64,000 bases of DNA from Coriobacteriia bacterium (GTDB taxonomy: Bacteria > Actinomycetota > Coriobacteriia > Anaerosomatales > Anaerosomataceae): assembly GCA_030655755.1 (NCBI GenBank), contig JAUSOQ010000043.1:272883-336882 (forward strand), read 5' to 3'. The notes beneath the pieces are model-generated. The model did no database searches, was not told the DNA's origin, and saw only the letters and a list, made by a program, of their open reading frames with translations. Made by a program: the position numbers and the translations under genes. Shown here one piece after another: positions 9,229 through 16,570 of the stretch (positions within the stretch are counted from its first letter, which is position 1; the number at the start of each line of letters is the position of its first letter).

Positions 9229-10005
9229 TCAGAAGAGGCGGTGCTGTCCGCACGGCGTGAAAGAGAGGCGATGTATGGGAGAGGGGCCGATCCGTTCGAT
9301 GGCCTCAAGGTGGTCGGCCGTGCCGTAACCCTTGTTGGCGGCCAGGCCGTATCCAGGATAATCGCCGTCGAGCTCGCGCATGAGAGCATCCCGGTCGACT
9401 TTCGCCACCACAGATGCGGCGGCGACACACGCACACTGTCGGTCACCTCCGACGACGAACGTGGATAGGATTCTAAGATCGACTGCAAGGCCGTCAGCGA
9501 TAACGTGGTCAACACTGAGGGACAGACCGTCTATCGCAGTGCGCATTGCGAGGGTATTAGCCGCGGCTATGCCGAGCGCGTCGATGCGCTGCGGTGTGAC
9601 ATGAGCGACAGAGATCGCGATCGCCGCTTCACGTACGCGTTGTGCCACGCTCTCACGAACGGCGGGTTTCAGGCGTTTGGAGTCATCCAGTCCTGCAACG
9701 TGGGTTCGAACGTCGAGTACTACCGCGGCGGCGCTGACCGGTCCAGCAAGCGCTCCCCTGCCTACCTCGTCGACGCCGGCGATGACCGCATAGCCCGCTT
9801 CGTGAAGCGTTGACTGAAGCGCCATCATGCGAAAGACCCGCGTACGCTCTGCCTCGTCGGCGGCAAGTCTGCGTCGGGCGACGGCCACAGCCGCCTGAAC
9901 GCCTGCTCGCGGATCGTCAAGGAACTGGATGACAAGCGCGTCCAGTGCTTCAAGCGGAGCTGCACTCAACGACATACGGATCTCGTTGACGCTGCGTAGA
10001 CTCAT
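9229..10005 (-). CDS. rnhB: Ribonuclease HII
   Basis: Cleaves RNA in RNA-DNA hybrids, including single ribonucleotides in DNA. The catalytic core shows AGVDEVGRGALAGPV (first Asp-Glu pair at about residues 75-85), the mid Asp in HVIADGLAVD, and SVVAKVDRDALMRELD. The ~70-residue N-terminal extension, predicted helical, is also seen in Gram-positive RNase HII. ATG 10005 has only a weak ribosome site; ATG at residue 11 is an alternative. Starts six bases after the lepB stop and belongs to the rplS-lepB-rnhB operon order seen across Gram-positives. Confidence 0.95.
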   Translation of the reverse strand: MSLRSVNEIRMSLSAAPLEALDALVIQFLDDPRAGVQAAVAVARRRLAADEAERTRVFRMMALQSTLHEAGYAVIAGVDEVGRGALAGPVSAAAVVLDVRTHVAGLDDSKRLKPAVRESVAQRVREAAIAISVAHVTPQRIDALGIAAANTLAMRTAIDGLSLSVDHVIADGLAVDLRILSTFVVGGDRQCACVAAASVVAKVDRDALMRELDGDYPGYGLAANKGYGTADHLEAIERIGPSPIHRLSFTPCGQHRLF

Positions 10006-10011
10006 GAGTTG

Positions 10012-10659
10012 CTAGAGGGTACCGAAGTCGGATATCGGCCAGTAGATGAAGAATGCCTTACCGACTATCCTGGACACCGGTTGCGGGCCGAACCAACGAC
10101 TGTCCTGGCTGTTGTCTCGGTTGTCTCCCATCAGCCAGACGTAGCCATCGGGTATGACCACCGGCAGTGCGAGTGCCCCTCGGTCGTTCTGCGCGCCATG
10201 CGTGTAGGGTTCATCGAGCGGCTGCCCATCCACGTACACAAGGCCGTCACGTACGTCGACCTCCTGTCCTCCGACCGCGATGACCCGCTTGATGTAGTCG
10301 GTGGAGTTTGATGCGGGTGACAAGAATACGACGATGTCGCCGTAGTGGGGTTCTTCGAAGCGATAGATGAATTTGTTGGCGATGACGTAGTCGCCGATCT
10401 CAAGCGTGGGAATCATCGACCCTGTTGGGATGATGAAAGGTTGGACCACCCAGGTCTTTATGCCTGTGGCAAGAAGGAAGGCGACTCCAACGAGGACAAC
10501 GAGTTCGAGAACCCAGCGACCGAACGATACCTCGTCACTGGTGCGGGAAGTTGCGTCGTCAGGACCGATCTCTTCATCGGGGGCGATCAGACACGACCCG
10601 GGAGCAACCTGCTCCCGGGTCGTGTCGGTCTGTTGATATATCTCGTGACTCTCGGTCAC
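10012..10659 (-). CDS. lepB: Signal peptidase I (first of three)
   Basis: Membrane serine protease that removes signal peptides from secreted proteins. A ~45-residue acidic N-terminal tail precedes one membrane helix (about 52-70, LELVVLVGVAFLLATGI), then the catalytic domain with the Ser in PTGSMIPT, the general-base Lys in YIKRVIAVGG and box E MGDNRDNSQDSR. GTG start chosen: GGAGG lies four bases upstream, and no downstream start precedes the active-site Ser. The tail-coding region contains a perfect 17-bp inverted repeat. Close paralogue of the gene at 11114-11674; both flank rplS. Confidence 0.95.
   Translation of the reverse strand: MTESHEIYQQTDTTREQVAPGSCLIAPDEEIGPDDATSRTSDEVSFGRWVLELVVLVGVAFLLATGIKTWVVQPFIIPTGSMIPTLEIGDYVIANKFIYRFEEPHYGDIVVFLSPASNSTDYIKRVIAVGGQEVDVRDGLVYVDGQPLDEPYTHGAQNDRGALALPVVIPDGYVWLMGDNRDNSQDSRWFGPQPVSRIVGKAFFIYWPISDFGTL
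10590..10626 (-). other. Perfect 17-bp inverted repeat inside the lepB 5' coding region
   Basis: Arms 10590-10606 (GACACGACCCGGGAGCA) and 10610-10626 are exactly complementary around a 3-base loop. It encodes residues 12-23 of the signal peptidase and begins 47 bases after the rplS stop codon. No U-tract follows on either strand, so it is not a standard terminator; it could stall ribosomes or polymerase, or protect the rplS mRNA 3' end. Confidence 0.75.
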
Positions 10660-10673
10660 GTCGCCTCCGTTGC

Positions 10674-11015
10674 TTACCGTAGCTCTTTGACGCGCGCAGC
10701 CTTGCCCACCCTGTCGCGCAGGTAGTACAGCTTGGAGCGACGGACCTTGCCGCGAGTAACGACCTCGAGTTTCACGATCTTGGGTGAGTGAACCGGGAAG
10801 GTACGCTCAACGCCGACGGCGAACGAGACCTTGCGGACGGTGAACGTCTCGCGAGCGCTGTGACCGTGACGCTTGATCACGATGCCCTGAAACAGCTGGA
10901 CTCGTTCACGTCCGCCTTCGACGACCTTGTAATTCACCTTCACGGTGTCGCCGACCTTGAACTGGGGCAGTTCCTCTTGGAGCTGCTGCTGCTCGATCGC
11001 GCGGATTCTGTTCAT
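10674..11015 (-). CDS. rplS: 50S ribosomal protein L19
   Basis: Large-subunit protein at the 30S-50S interface. The 113-residue product has the L19 signature throughout ([51 protein letters not shown]). It sits between two signal peptidase genes and has its own promoter directly upstream, as expected for a ribosomal protein needing high expression. An AGGA ribosome site precedes the ATG. Confidence 0.98.
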   Translation of the reverse strand: MNRIRAIEQQQLQEELPQFKVGDTVKVNYKVVEGGRERVQLFQGIVIKRHGHSARETFTVRKVSFAVGVERTFPVHSPKIVKLEVVTRGKVRRSKLYYLRDRVGKAARVKELR

Positions 11016-11074
11016 TCTAGGGTTCCTGTTCTTCGTCTACCGCCTACGCGGGTGGTCATCAGACACGAGTGGTC

Positions 11075-11104
11075 AGTATAGACCAGGGCTCATGGGACGC
11101 GCAA
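11075..11104 (-). promoter_or_regulatory. rplS promoter
   Basis: On the minus strand TTGCGC (11099-11104) and TATACT (11075-11080) are separated by 18 bases, a good housekeeping-sigma promoter. It lies just after the lepB stop at 11114 and gives rplS a leader of about 50 bases. Confidence 0.7.
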
Positions 11105-11113
11105 ACGCGAGAT

Positions 11114-11674
11114 TCAGAGTGTCTCGATCCTGGAGAGAGGCCAGATGCGCAGGAACGCCCTGCCATGCACGCTACTCAACGGTCGCGGACCGAAGAAGCG
11201 AGAATCAGTGCTGTTCGTTCGATTGTCTCCCATGAGCCAGATCTGCCCCTCGGGAATCACCGATGGCACGTTGACGCCGCCCATCTCGGTGATAGCGCCA
11301 TGCGTGTAGGGCTCAACCAGTGGGATGCCGTTGACGTCCACCATACCATCGTTGATATCGACCTCTTGCCCTGCTACGGCGATGACTCTCTTGATGAGTG
11401 GGATCGGACCTCCCATAGGGTCGTCCAGCACCACGATGTCGCCCGGTCGAGGATCCTGAAAACGGTAGATGAACTTGTTGACGAGCACGCGCTCGTCGAT
11501 CTGGATGGTTGGGATCATCGATCCGCTCGGAATGGTGTACGGCATGACTATGTACGTGCGTATGCCCATCGCCAGAACGAATGCGATCCCCACCATGAGC
11601 AGCAGCTCTCCCGCCCATCGTGCGAACGAGGGGGGACGCTGCTCTTCTAATGGATAAGACCGGTCGTCACTCAT
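11114..11674 (-). CDS. lepB: Signal peptidase I (second of three)
   Basis: 186-residue type I signal peptidase with a short cytoplasmic tail, one membrane helix (about 22-40), active-site Ser in PSGSMIPT, Lys in LIKRVIAVAGQE and MGDNRTNSTDSR in box E. It is very similar to the copy at 10012-10659 and probably arose from it by duplication; the two differ mainly in tail length. Its start overlaps the trmD stop by four bases, so it is coupled to the rpsP-trmD operon. Clustered signal peptidases next to rplS are also known in Streptomyces (sipWXYZ). Confidence 0.95.
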   Translation of the reverse strand: MSDDRSYPLEEQRPPSFARWAGELLLMVGIAFVLAMGIRTYIVMPYTIPSGSMIPTIQIDERVLVNKFIYRFQDPRPGDIVVLDDPMGGPIPLIKRVIAVAGQEVDINDGMVDVNGIPLVEPYTHGAITEMGGVNVPSVIPEGQIWLMGDNRTNSTDSRFFGPRPLSSVHGRAFLRIWPLSRIETL

Positions 11675-12420
11675 CTGTCGTCCGATCGTTTCAGGTCTTC
11701 CAGCAGCGAACGCGCGAATTCCCGTTCCTCGTCATTGAGGTCGGCGGTTTCAAACAGGTCAGGACGCCTCATCGCAGTACGACGGATCGCTTCTGTGCGT
11801 CGCCATGCCGCGATACGTGCGTGGTCGCCACTCAGCAGCACATCAGGCACATCCAGACCTTCGAAGGAAGCCGGACGGGTGAAGTGTGGATATTCAAGCA
11901 GTCCCCAGGAGAACGACTCCTCTGTCGCGGACGCGTCGTGTCCGAGCACGCCGGGTAGAAGTCTCGTCACCGCATCAGTGAGCACCATCGCAGGAAGCTC
12001 ACCACCGGTAAGCACGTAATCGCCGATCGAGACCTCACGGTCGGCGAGCGTCCGTATGCGGTCGTCATACCCCTCGTAGCGTCCCACGAAGATAACAAGG
12101 CGGCTGCAAGTGGCGAGCTCCTCAACGAGCGGTTGCTTGAGCAACTCACCCTGCGGGCACATCAAGATCGTCGTCGCGGGACGCAGGTCCTGGGCCAGGA
12201 TCTCAGCGTGCGCCCGAAAGAAGGGCTCGGGTTTCATCACCATGCCGGGGCCGCCGCCGAACGAGTAGTCGTCGGTCGTTCGGTGTTTCCCCTCGGCCCA
12301 GTCGCGGAGATCGTGAACGTGGAACTCGACGATGCCCTTTCGCTCAGCAATGCCGAGCATGGAACCTGACAGTGTCGGCCCGAACAGCTCCGGAAAGATG
12401 GAGATGATATCGATCCGCAT
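11671..12420 (-). CDS. trmD: tRNA (guanine-37-N1)-methyltransferase
   Basis: Methylates G37 next to the anticodon, preventing +1 frameshifts. The 249-residue SPOUT enzyme starts MRIDIISIFPELF, contains the knotted SAM site (VGRYEGYDDRI and SIGDYVLTGGELPA) and the family block SFSWGLLEYPHFTRP. Full length. Overlaps rimM by one base (start/stop) and the downstream lepB by four. Confidence 0.97.
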   Translation of the reverse strand: MRIDIISIFPELFGPTLSGSMLGIAERKGIVEFHVHDLRDWAEGKHRTTDDYSFGGGPGMVMKPEPFFRAHAEILAQDLRPATTILMCPQGELLKQPLVEELATCSRLVIFVGRYEGYDDRIRTLADREVSIGDYVLTGGELPAMVLTDAVTRLLPGVLGHDASATEESFSWGLLEYPHFTRPASFEGLDVPDVLLSGDHARIAAWRRTEAIRRTAMRRPDLFETADLNDEEREFARSLLEDLKRSDDR

Positions 12421-12944
12421 CAGACGTCATCTCCATCGTCGATAAGACCCGGGAGTAGTCGGACGGTCGCTTCGTTCTCGTCGAAATCCACGTCGAGCAG
12501 CACTTCATCGATGATAGGGATAAGCACCTCGCCGTAAGTATCGCCTTCGATCACCCAGACGTCGTTCGCACCCGTGATGATGACATCCGTCACGATACCA
12601 AGAGGGCCGCGGATGACATCGTGTACGCGGAGTCCTACCGGATCGGGCGCCCTCTCGAAGAGTTCGAGCGGAAGATCCTCTGGCCTGGCCATGAGCGTGC
12701 GACCGGCGATCGTACTGGCTGCGGAGAGGTCGTTGACACCACTGATGGAGAGCAACGGACCCTTCGGGCCAGGGCGCACGCCATCGATATCGCCTTCACG
12801 GAAAACGGGAGGCGGCGGTGCGATCCAGACGTGTAGCCCTACATAAGCATCGAGGGGCAGGTCGGTGAGTGTTCTCACCGAGACCTCCCCTCGCAGCCCA
12901 TGCGCCTTCACGATCCGGCCTATCGGCACGAACGGTGCATTCAT
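12420..12944 (-). CDS. rimM: 16S rRNA processing protein RimM
   Basis: Assembly factor for the 30S head that binds S19. The 174-residue product has the N-terminal beta-barrel (VPIGRIVKAHGLRGEVSVR) and the PRC-barrel C-terminal domain (about 100-170, LLDVDFDENEATVRLLPGL). Located between khpA and trmD as in most bacteria, with a one-base overlap into trmD. Confidence 0.94.
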   Translation of the reverse strand: MNAPFVPIGRIVKAHGLRGEVSVRTLTDLPLDAYVGLHVWIAPPPPVFREGDIDGVRPGPKGPLLSISGVNDLSAASTIAGRTLMARPEDLPLELFERAPDPVGLRVHDVIRGPLGIVTDVIITGANDVWVIEGDTYGEVLIPIIDEVLLDVDFDENEATVRLLPGLIDDGDDV

Positions 12945-12948
12945 GATC

Positions 12949-13197
12949 TCAGCCGAGGATCTCCACTGTAGCGTCGGAGCCGTTGACAGAAGCAGCCGCG
13001 CGGACCAGAGTGCGCACAGCCTTGATCACGCGGCCCTGACGACCGATGACCTTGCCCACGTCGTCGCTGTGGACTCTGATCTCGTACACGGTCTGTCGGC
13101 TATCGTCCTTCTTCTCGATCACGACGTCGGCAGGGTTGTCGACGAGCGACTCGATGATGTATTGGACAAGTCCATCACAGTCTGCGGCAGAAGCCAT
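12949..13197 (-). CDS. khpA: KH-domain RNA-binding protein KhpA (YlqC)
   Basis: 82-residue single KH domain; the GxxG loop appears as VIGRQGRVIKAVRTLV, with an upstream segment (LVDNPADVVIEKKDD) characteristic of the family. KhpA pairs with KhpB/Jag to influence cell-wall synthesis and elongation in streptococci, and acts as an RNA chaperone elsewhere. Its partner is not in the window. Position between rpsP and rimM is universal for Gram-positives. Confidence 0.93.
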   Translation of the reverse strand: MASAADCDGLVQYIIESLVDNPADVVIEKKDDSRQTVYEIRVHSDDVGKVIGRQGRVIKAVRTLVRAAASVNGSDATVEILG

Positions 13198-13199
13198 GT

Positions 13200-13562
13200 C
13201 TACTCAGCGTCTTTTGCAGGAGCCTCAGCGGCCTCGACAGCCTTTGCTGCGGCCGCAGTGGCCTTGGCCTGTGCCTTCTTAGAGAGCTTCGCGTCGGCCT
13301 TGGGCGCCTTGGTCTCGCCTTTGGCGATAGCGATGAGCTTCGCAACGGTCTCGGTGGGCTGGGCACCCTTCGCAAGCCAGGCATCGACCTTCTCGACGTC
13401 GAGTTCGACGGTCGAGGGTTGGGTGCGAGGATTGTAGCGTCCGAGGATCTCGATGAACCGACCATCACGCGGAGCGTGCGAGTCGGCCGCGACGACACGG
13501 TAGAACGGCGCCTTCTTAGCGCCGGCACGTGCCAGGCGGATCTTGACTGCCAAAACGTTCAC
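13200..13562 (-). CDS. rpsP: 30S ribosomal protein S16
   Basis: Primary-binding small-subunit protein. The first ~80 residues match S16 ([45 protein letters not shown]). A low-complexity Lys/Ala tail of about 38 residues extends it to 120 residues, a common actinobacterial feature. First gene after a strong promoter, leading khpA-rimM-trmD-lepB. Confidence 0.97.
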   Translation of the reverse strand: MNVLAVKIRLARAGAKKAPFYRVVAADSHAPRDGRFIEILGRYNPRTQPSTVELDVEKVDAWLAKGAQPTETVAKLIAIAKGETKAPKADAKLSKKAQAKATAAAAKAVEAAEAPAKDAE

Positions 13563-13619
13563 CTCCGTGTAAGGTGGCGCCCCATGCGGGCGGCCACTTC
13601 TGAGCTAGAGCGACTGCTA

Positions 13620-13648
13620 ATGATATGACAAGAGCGTAGTGCGGTCAA
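13620..13648 (-). promoter_or_regulatory. Promoter of the rpsP-khpA-rimM-trmD-lepB operon
   Basis: Minus-strand TTGACC (13643-13648), 17-base spacer, TATCAT (13620-13625): close to the housekeeping consensus. It sits in the 136-base gap after ffh and gives rpsP a leader of about 50 bases. Confidence 0.75.
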
Positions 13649-13698
13649 AGCGAGCGTAGGGTTACTCGGCCAGCGTTGGACGCCCCCGAGAAGACGCG

Positions 13699-15054
13699 TC
13701 AGAAATGCCGCCCCATGCCAGGGAGATCGAATCCGCCTCGATGCCGGCCTTTTCCCTTCCCGCCGCTCTGCATCTTCTGGAGTTGTTTGACCATCTTTTG
13801 AGCCTCAGCGAACTGCTTGAGCAACTGGTTGACGTCGAAGACGGTAACACCTGCACCTACTGCGATGCGCTGTCGACGGGAACCGTTGATCAGAGAGGGC
13901 TTCGCGCGTTCAGCGACGGTCATCGACTGGATGATCGCCTCGGTACGGACAAGCGCTCGTTCGTCGATCTTGGCGTCTTTAGGGAGTTTGTTCGCCCCCG
14001 GGATCATGGACATGATGTCTGAGATAGAGCCCATCTTCTTCAACTGTCGCAACTGTCCAAGGAAATCATCGAGGGTGAATCGACCTTCACGCAGGCGTGC
14101 CTCAGCGTCGTCGGATAGCTCGACATCGACGCTCTCCTGGGCCTTCTCGATCAGCGACACGACGTCACCCATGCCGAGGATGCGCTTGGCCATGCGCTCC
14201 GGGTAGAAGACCTCGAGGGCGTCGAGTCTCTCACCCATACTCGCGAACAGGATGGGCTTGCCGGTCACTGCTTTGACCGAGAGAGCCGCGCCGCCGCGAG
14301 CGTCGCCATCCAGCTTGGAGACTATGACTCCATCGAAGGCGACTCTCTCAGCGAACGCGCTGGCGGCGCTGACGGCGTCTTGCCCGGTCATCGCATCGAT
14401 GACCATGATGATCTGGTCAGGCTTGATCGCGCGTTTGATGGCGGACGCTTCGGCCATCATCTCAGGGTCGACATGAAGACGGCCGGCGGTGTCCACGATC
14501 ACCACGTCGCGCATGCGAGCTATCGCGTCTTTGACGCCGGCCTGAGCAATGGCGATCGGATCGTCACCTTCCCCGCGGAAGACGGGGAGGTCGAGTTCTC
14601 GGCCGAGCGTCTCAAGCTGGTCGATCGCAGCCGGGCGGTAGACGTCGCATGCGATAAGCATGGGGTGTCTTCCTTGTTTGCGAAGAAGGTTGGCGAGTTT
14701 TGCAGCGGCGGTCGTCTTGCCCGAGCCTTGCAGACCGACGAGCATGATCACGTTAGGTATACGGTTTGTCAGCACGAGGCGCGACTCGTTGCCGCCCATC
14801 AGGCTGGTGAGTTCTTCGAGAACGATCTTCACGACCATCTGGCCGGGAGTCAGGCTCTTCATCACATCGGCGCCCACTGCACGCGCCCGCACTGCGGCCA
14901 CGAACTCCTTGACCACCTTGAAGTTGACGTCGGCCTCAAGGAGCGCCAGACGCACCTCACGCATTGCTGCGTCGACGTCTGTCTCGCTCAGGCGGCCGCG
15001 ACTCTTGAGTTTGGAGAGCACGGCTTGAAGGCGATCGGATAGGCTTTCGAACAT
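13699..15054 (-). CDS. ffh: Signal recognition particle GTPase Ffh
   Basis: Binds signal sequences and 4.5S RNA and targets ribosomes to the membrane through FtsY. The N domain (1-~90) is followed by the G domain with G1 GLQGSGKTT, VDTAGRLHVD and SKLDGDARGGAALSV, then a Met-rich M domain ending in a Gly/Lys-rich tail (SGGKGKGRHRGG). 451 residues, full length. Encoded in the same run as ftsY, with a signal peptidase between them. Confidence 0.97.
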   Translation of the reverse strand: MFESLSDRLQAVLSKLKSRGRLSETDVDAAMREVRLALLEADVNFKVVKEFVAAVRARAVGADVMKSLTPGQMVVKIVLEELTSLMGGNESRLVLTNRIPNVIMLVGLQGSGKTTAAAKLANLLRKQGRHPMLIACDVYRPAAIDQLETLGRELDLPVFRGEGDDPIAIAQAGVKDAIARMRDVVIVDTAGRLHVDPEMMAEASAIKRAIKPDQIIMVIDAMTGQDAVSAASAFAERVAFDGVIVSKLDGDARGGAALSVKAVTGKPILFASMGERLDALEVFYPERMAKRILGMGDVVSLIEKAQESVDVELSDDAEARLREGRFTLDDFLGQLRQLKKMGSISDIMSMIPGANKLPKDAKIDERALVRTEAIIQSMTVAERAKPSLINGSRRQRIAVGAGVTVFDVNQLLKQFAEAQKMVKQLQKMQSGGKGKGRHRGGFDLPGMGRHF

Positions 15055-15108
15055 GGTTCCTCCACAGGGGTCATGTGCGGTGTTCCTAGGCTACGGGGCG
15101 CGTGAGCG

Positions 15109-15654
15109 TCAGTCAATGTGCCCTGCTCTAGTGACCGGAGAGAAGATCGCGATAGCCTTGCCGCGTATCTGAGCGACAGGTATCGGCCCGATGGATCGAC
15201 TGTCCAACGACACGGGTCTGTTGTCGCCAAGAATATACACGGTTCCCGGAAGAACCTCGAACGGACCAAGGTGGAAGTCGTCTGCGGAACCCGTGACCAC
15301 TCCCGGCCATGTCGCGGGAACACCGTTCACCCAGACCACATCGCCTTCGACCTGAACGGTATCACCGGGTAGGGCGGCGACGCGCTTGACGATGCTGTCA
15401 GGGATTCCATCGACGACGACATCGACCGAGACGATATCACCTCGGGCCGGAACGGGGTACGTCCTTGTCACAAGCAGGTGATCTCCAGACCGCAACGTAT
15501 CCAGCATAGAATCACCGTCGACCGCCACGGGCCGATAGGCGACGCCGAAGATGAACAACAAAGCGATGAGGACAAGCGTCAGTACGACGACCAGCGGTAC
15601 GTAGTGGTTATCTCGTTCCCTGAACGGGATGAACGCCAGTTCTTTAGATGTCAT
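15109..15654 (-). CDS. Signal peptidase I (third, divergent)
   Basis: 181 residues with one membrane helix (about 20-40, VPLVVVLTLVLIALLFIFGV), active-site Ser in VDGDSMLDTLRSGD, general-base Lys in SIVKRVAALPGD, and box E ILGDNRPVSLDSR. It is clearly divergent from the two copies flanking rplS and lacks their N-terminal tails. It lies one base from ftsY and upstream of ffh, so a processing protease is made together with both SRP GTPases. All catalytic residues are present. Confidence 0.92.
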   Translation of the reverse strand: MTSKELAFIPFRERDNHYVPLVVVLTLVLIALLFIFGVAYRPVAVDGDSMLDTLRSGDHLLVTRTYPVPARGDIVSVDVVVDGIPDSIVKRVAALPGDTVQVEGDVVWVNGVPATWPGVVTGSADDFHLGPFEVLPGTVYILGDNRPVSLDSRSIGPIPVAQIRGKAIAIFSPVTRAGHID

Positions 15655-15655
15655 C

Positions 15656-16570
15656 TCATGCGCCAGTCACAAGTGCACGCGCGAACTCGTCGGGGTCGAA
15701 CGGCCTCAGATCGTCGACGTCTTCCCCTACGCCGATCCGTACGATCGGCAGACCAAGATCACGGGCTATCGCAACGGCGATGCCGCCCTTTGCGGTGCCA
15801 TCGAGTTTCGTGAGCACGATGCCGTCCAATCCAAGAGCGCGGTCGAACTCACGAGCCTGCACGAGGCCGTTTTGGCCTGTTGTCGCGTCCATCACGAGTA
15901 GGACCCGGACAGGCCAGCGACTCTCACGTTGTGTGACACGATGCACCTTCTGGAGCTCGGCCATAAGATCAGGGGAGGTGTGGAGGCGACCGGCAGTGTC
16001 GATGAGCACCAGGTCGGCGTCTTGGGCTTCGGCGGATCTGAGCGTGTCGAATGACACCGATGCCGGGTCTGAGCCACGCTCGCGTTCGACGACGGGTACG
16101 TTGGCACGGGTCGCCCAGATCCTGAGCTGCTCGATCGCTGCGGCGCGGAAGGTGTCACCTGAACCGATGACCACACGGCGGCCTTCGTCACTGAGCGCCT
16201 TCGCGAGTTTCCCGACGGTGGTCGTCTTCCCGGTACCGTTTATACCGACGACCAGGACGACCAAAGGTTTCTCGGCCAAGAGATCGGCCTTGCTCGTGCG
16301 TATCTCCGCAGCGATCTCGTGTACGAGGCGGTCGAGAACCGCCTGTGCGTCAGGTAATGCCTCGCGCGTGGCGTCGTCACGCAGGCGATCGACGATCTCG
16401 GTGACCGCCGCAGCACCCATGTCCGCAGCGACCAGCGTGTCCTCGAGGTCGCTCCAGAACTCGACATCAAGGTCAGGGCCTTTGCGGAGAAGGACGTTGA
16501 GCTGACCCTGCAGTGATTCGCGCGTTCGTGTCAGTCCCTCCGTCAGGCGCTCATACCACACCGGTGCCAT
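15656..16570 (-). CDS. ftsY: SRP receptor GTPase FtsY
   Basis: Membrane-associated receptor for Ffh. At 304 residues it is essentially the NG domain with no acidic A domain: G1 VVGINGTGKTTT, the LIDTAGRLHTSP box and TKLDGTAKGGIAVAI. The start overlaps the smc stop by 20 bases, indicating coupling. Membrane attachment probably relies on the N-terminal amphipathic helix, as in other short FtsY proteins. Confidence 0.97.
   Translation of the reverse strand: MAPVWYERLTEGLTRTRESLQGQLNVLLRKGPDLDVEFWSDLEDTLVAADMGAAAVTEIVDRLRDDATREALPDAQAVLDRLVHEIAAEIRTSKADLLAEKPLVVLVVGINGTGKTTTVGKLAKALSDEGRRVVIGSGDTFRAAAIEQLRIWATRANVPVVERERGSDPASVSFDTLRSAEAQDADLVLIDTAGRLHTSPDLMAELQKVHRVTQRESRWPVRVLLVMDATTGQNGLVQAREFDRALGLDGIVLTKLDGTAKGGIAVAIARDLGLPIVRIGVGEDVDDLRPFDPDEFARALVTGA

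Noticed and set aside
10590..10626. Hairpin considered as the rplS terminator with a later lepB start
   Set aside because: No U-tract follows, no start codon exists between the hairpin and the lepB active site, and GTG 10659 has a good ribosome site; retained as an intragenic structure.
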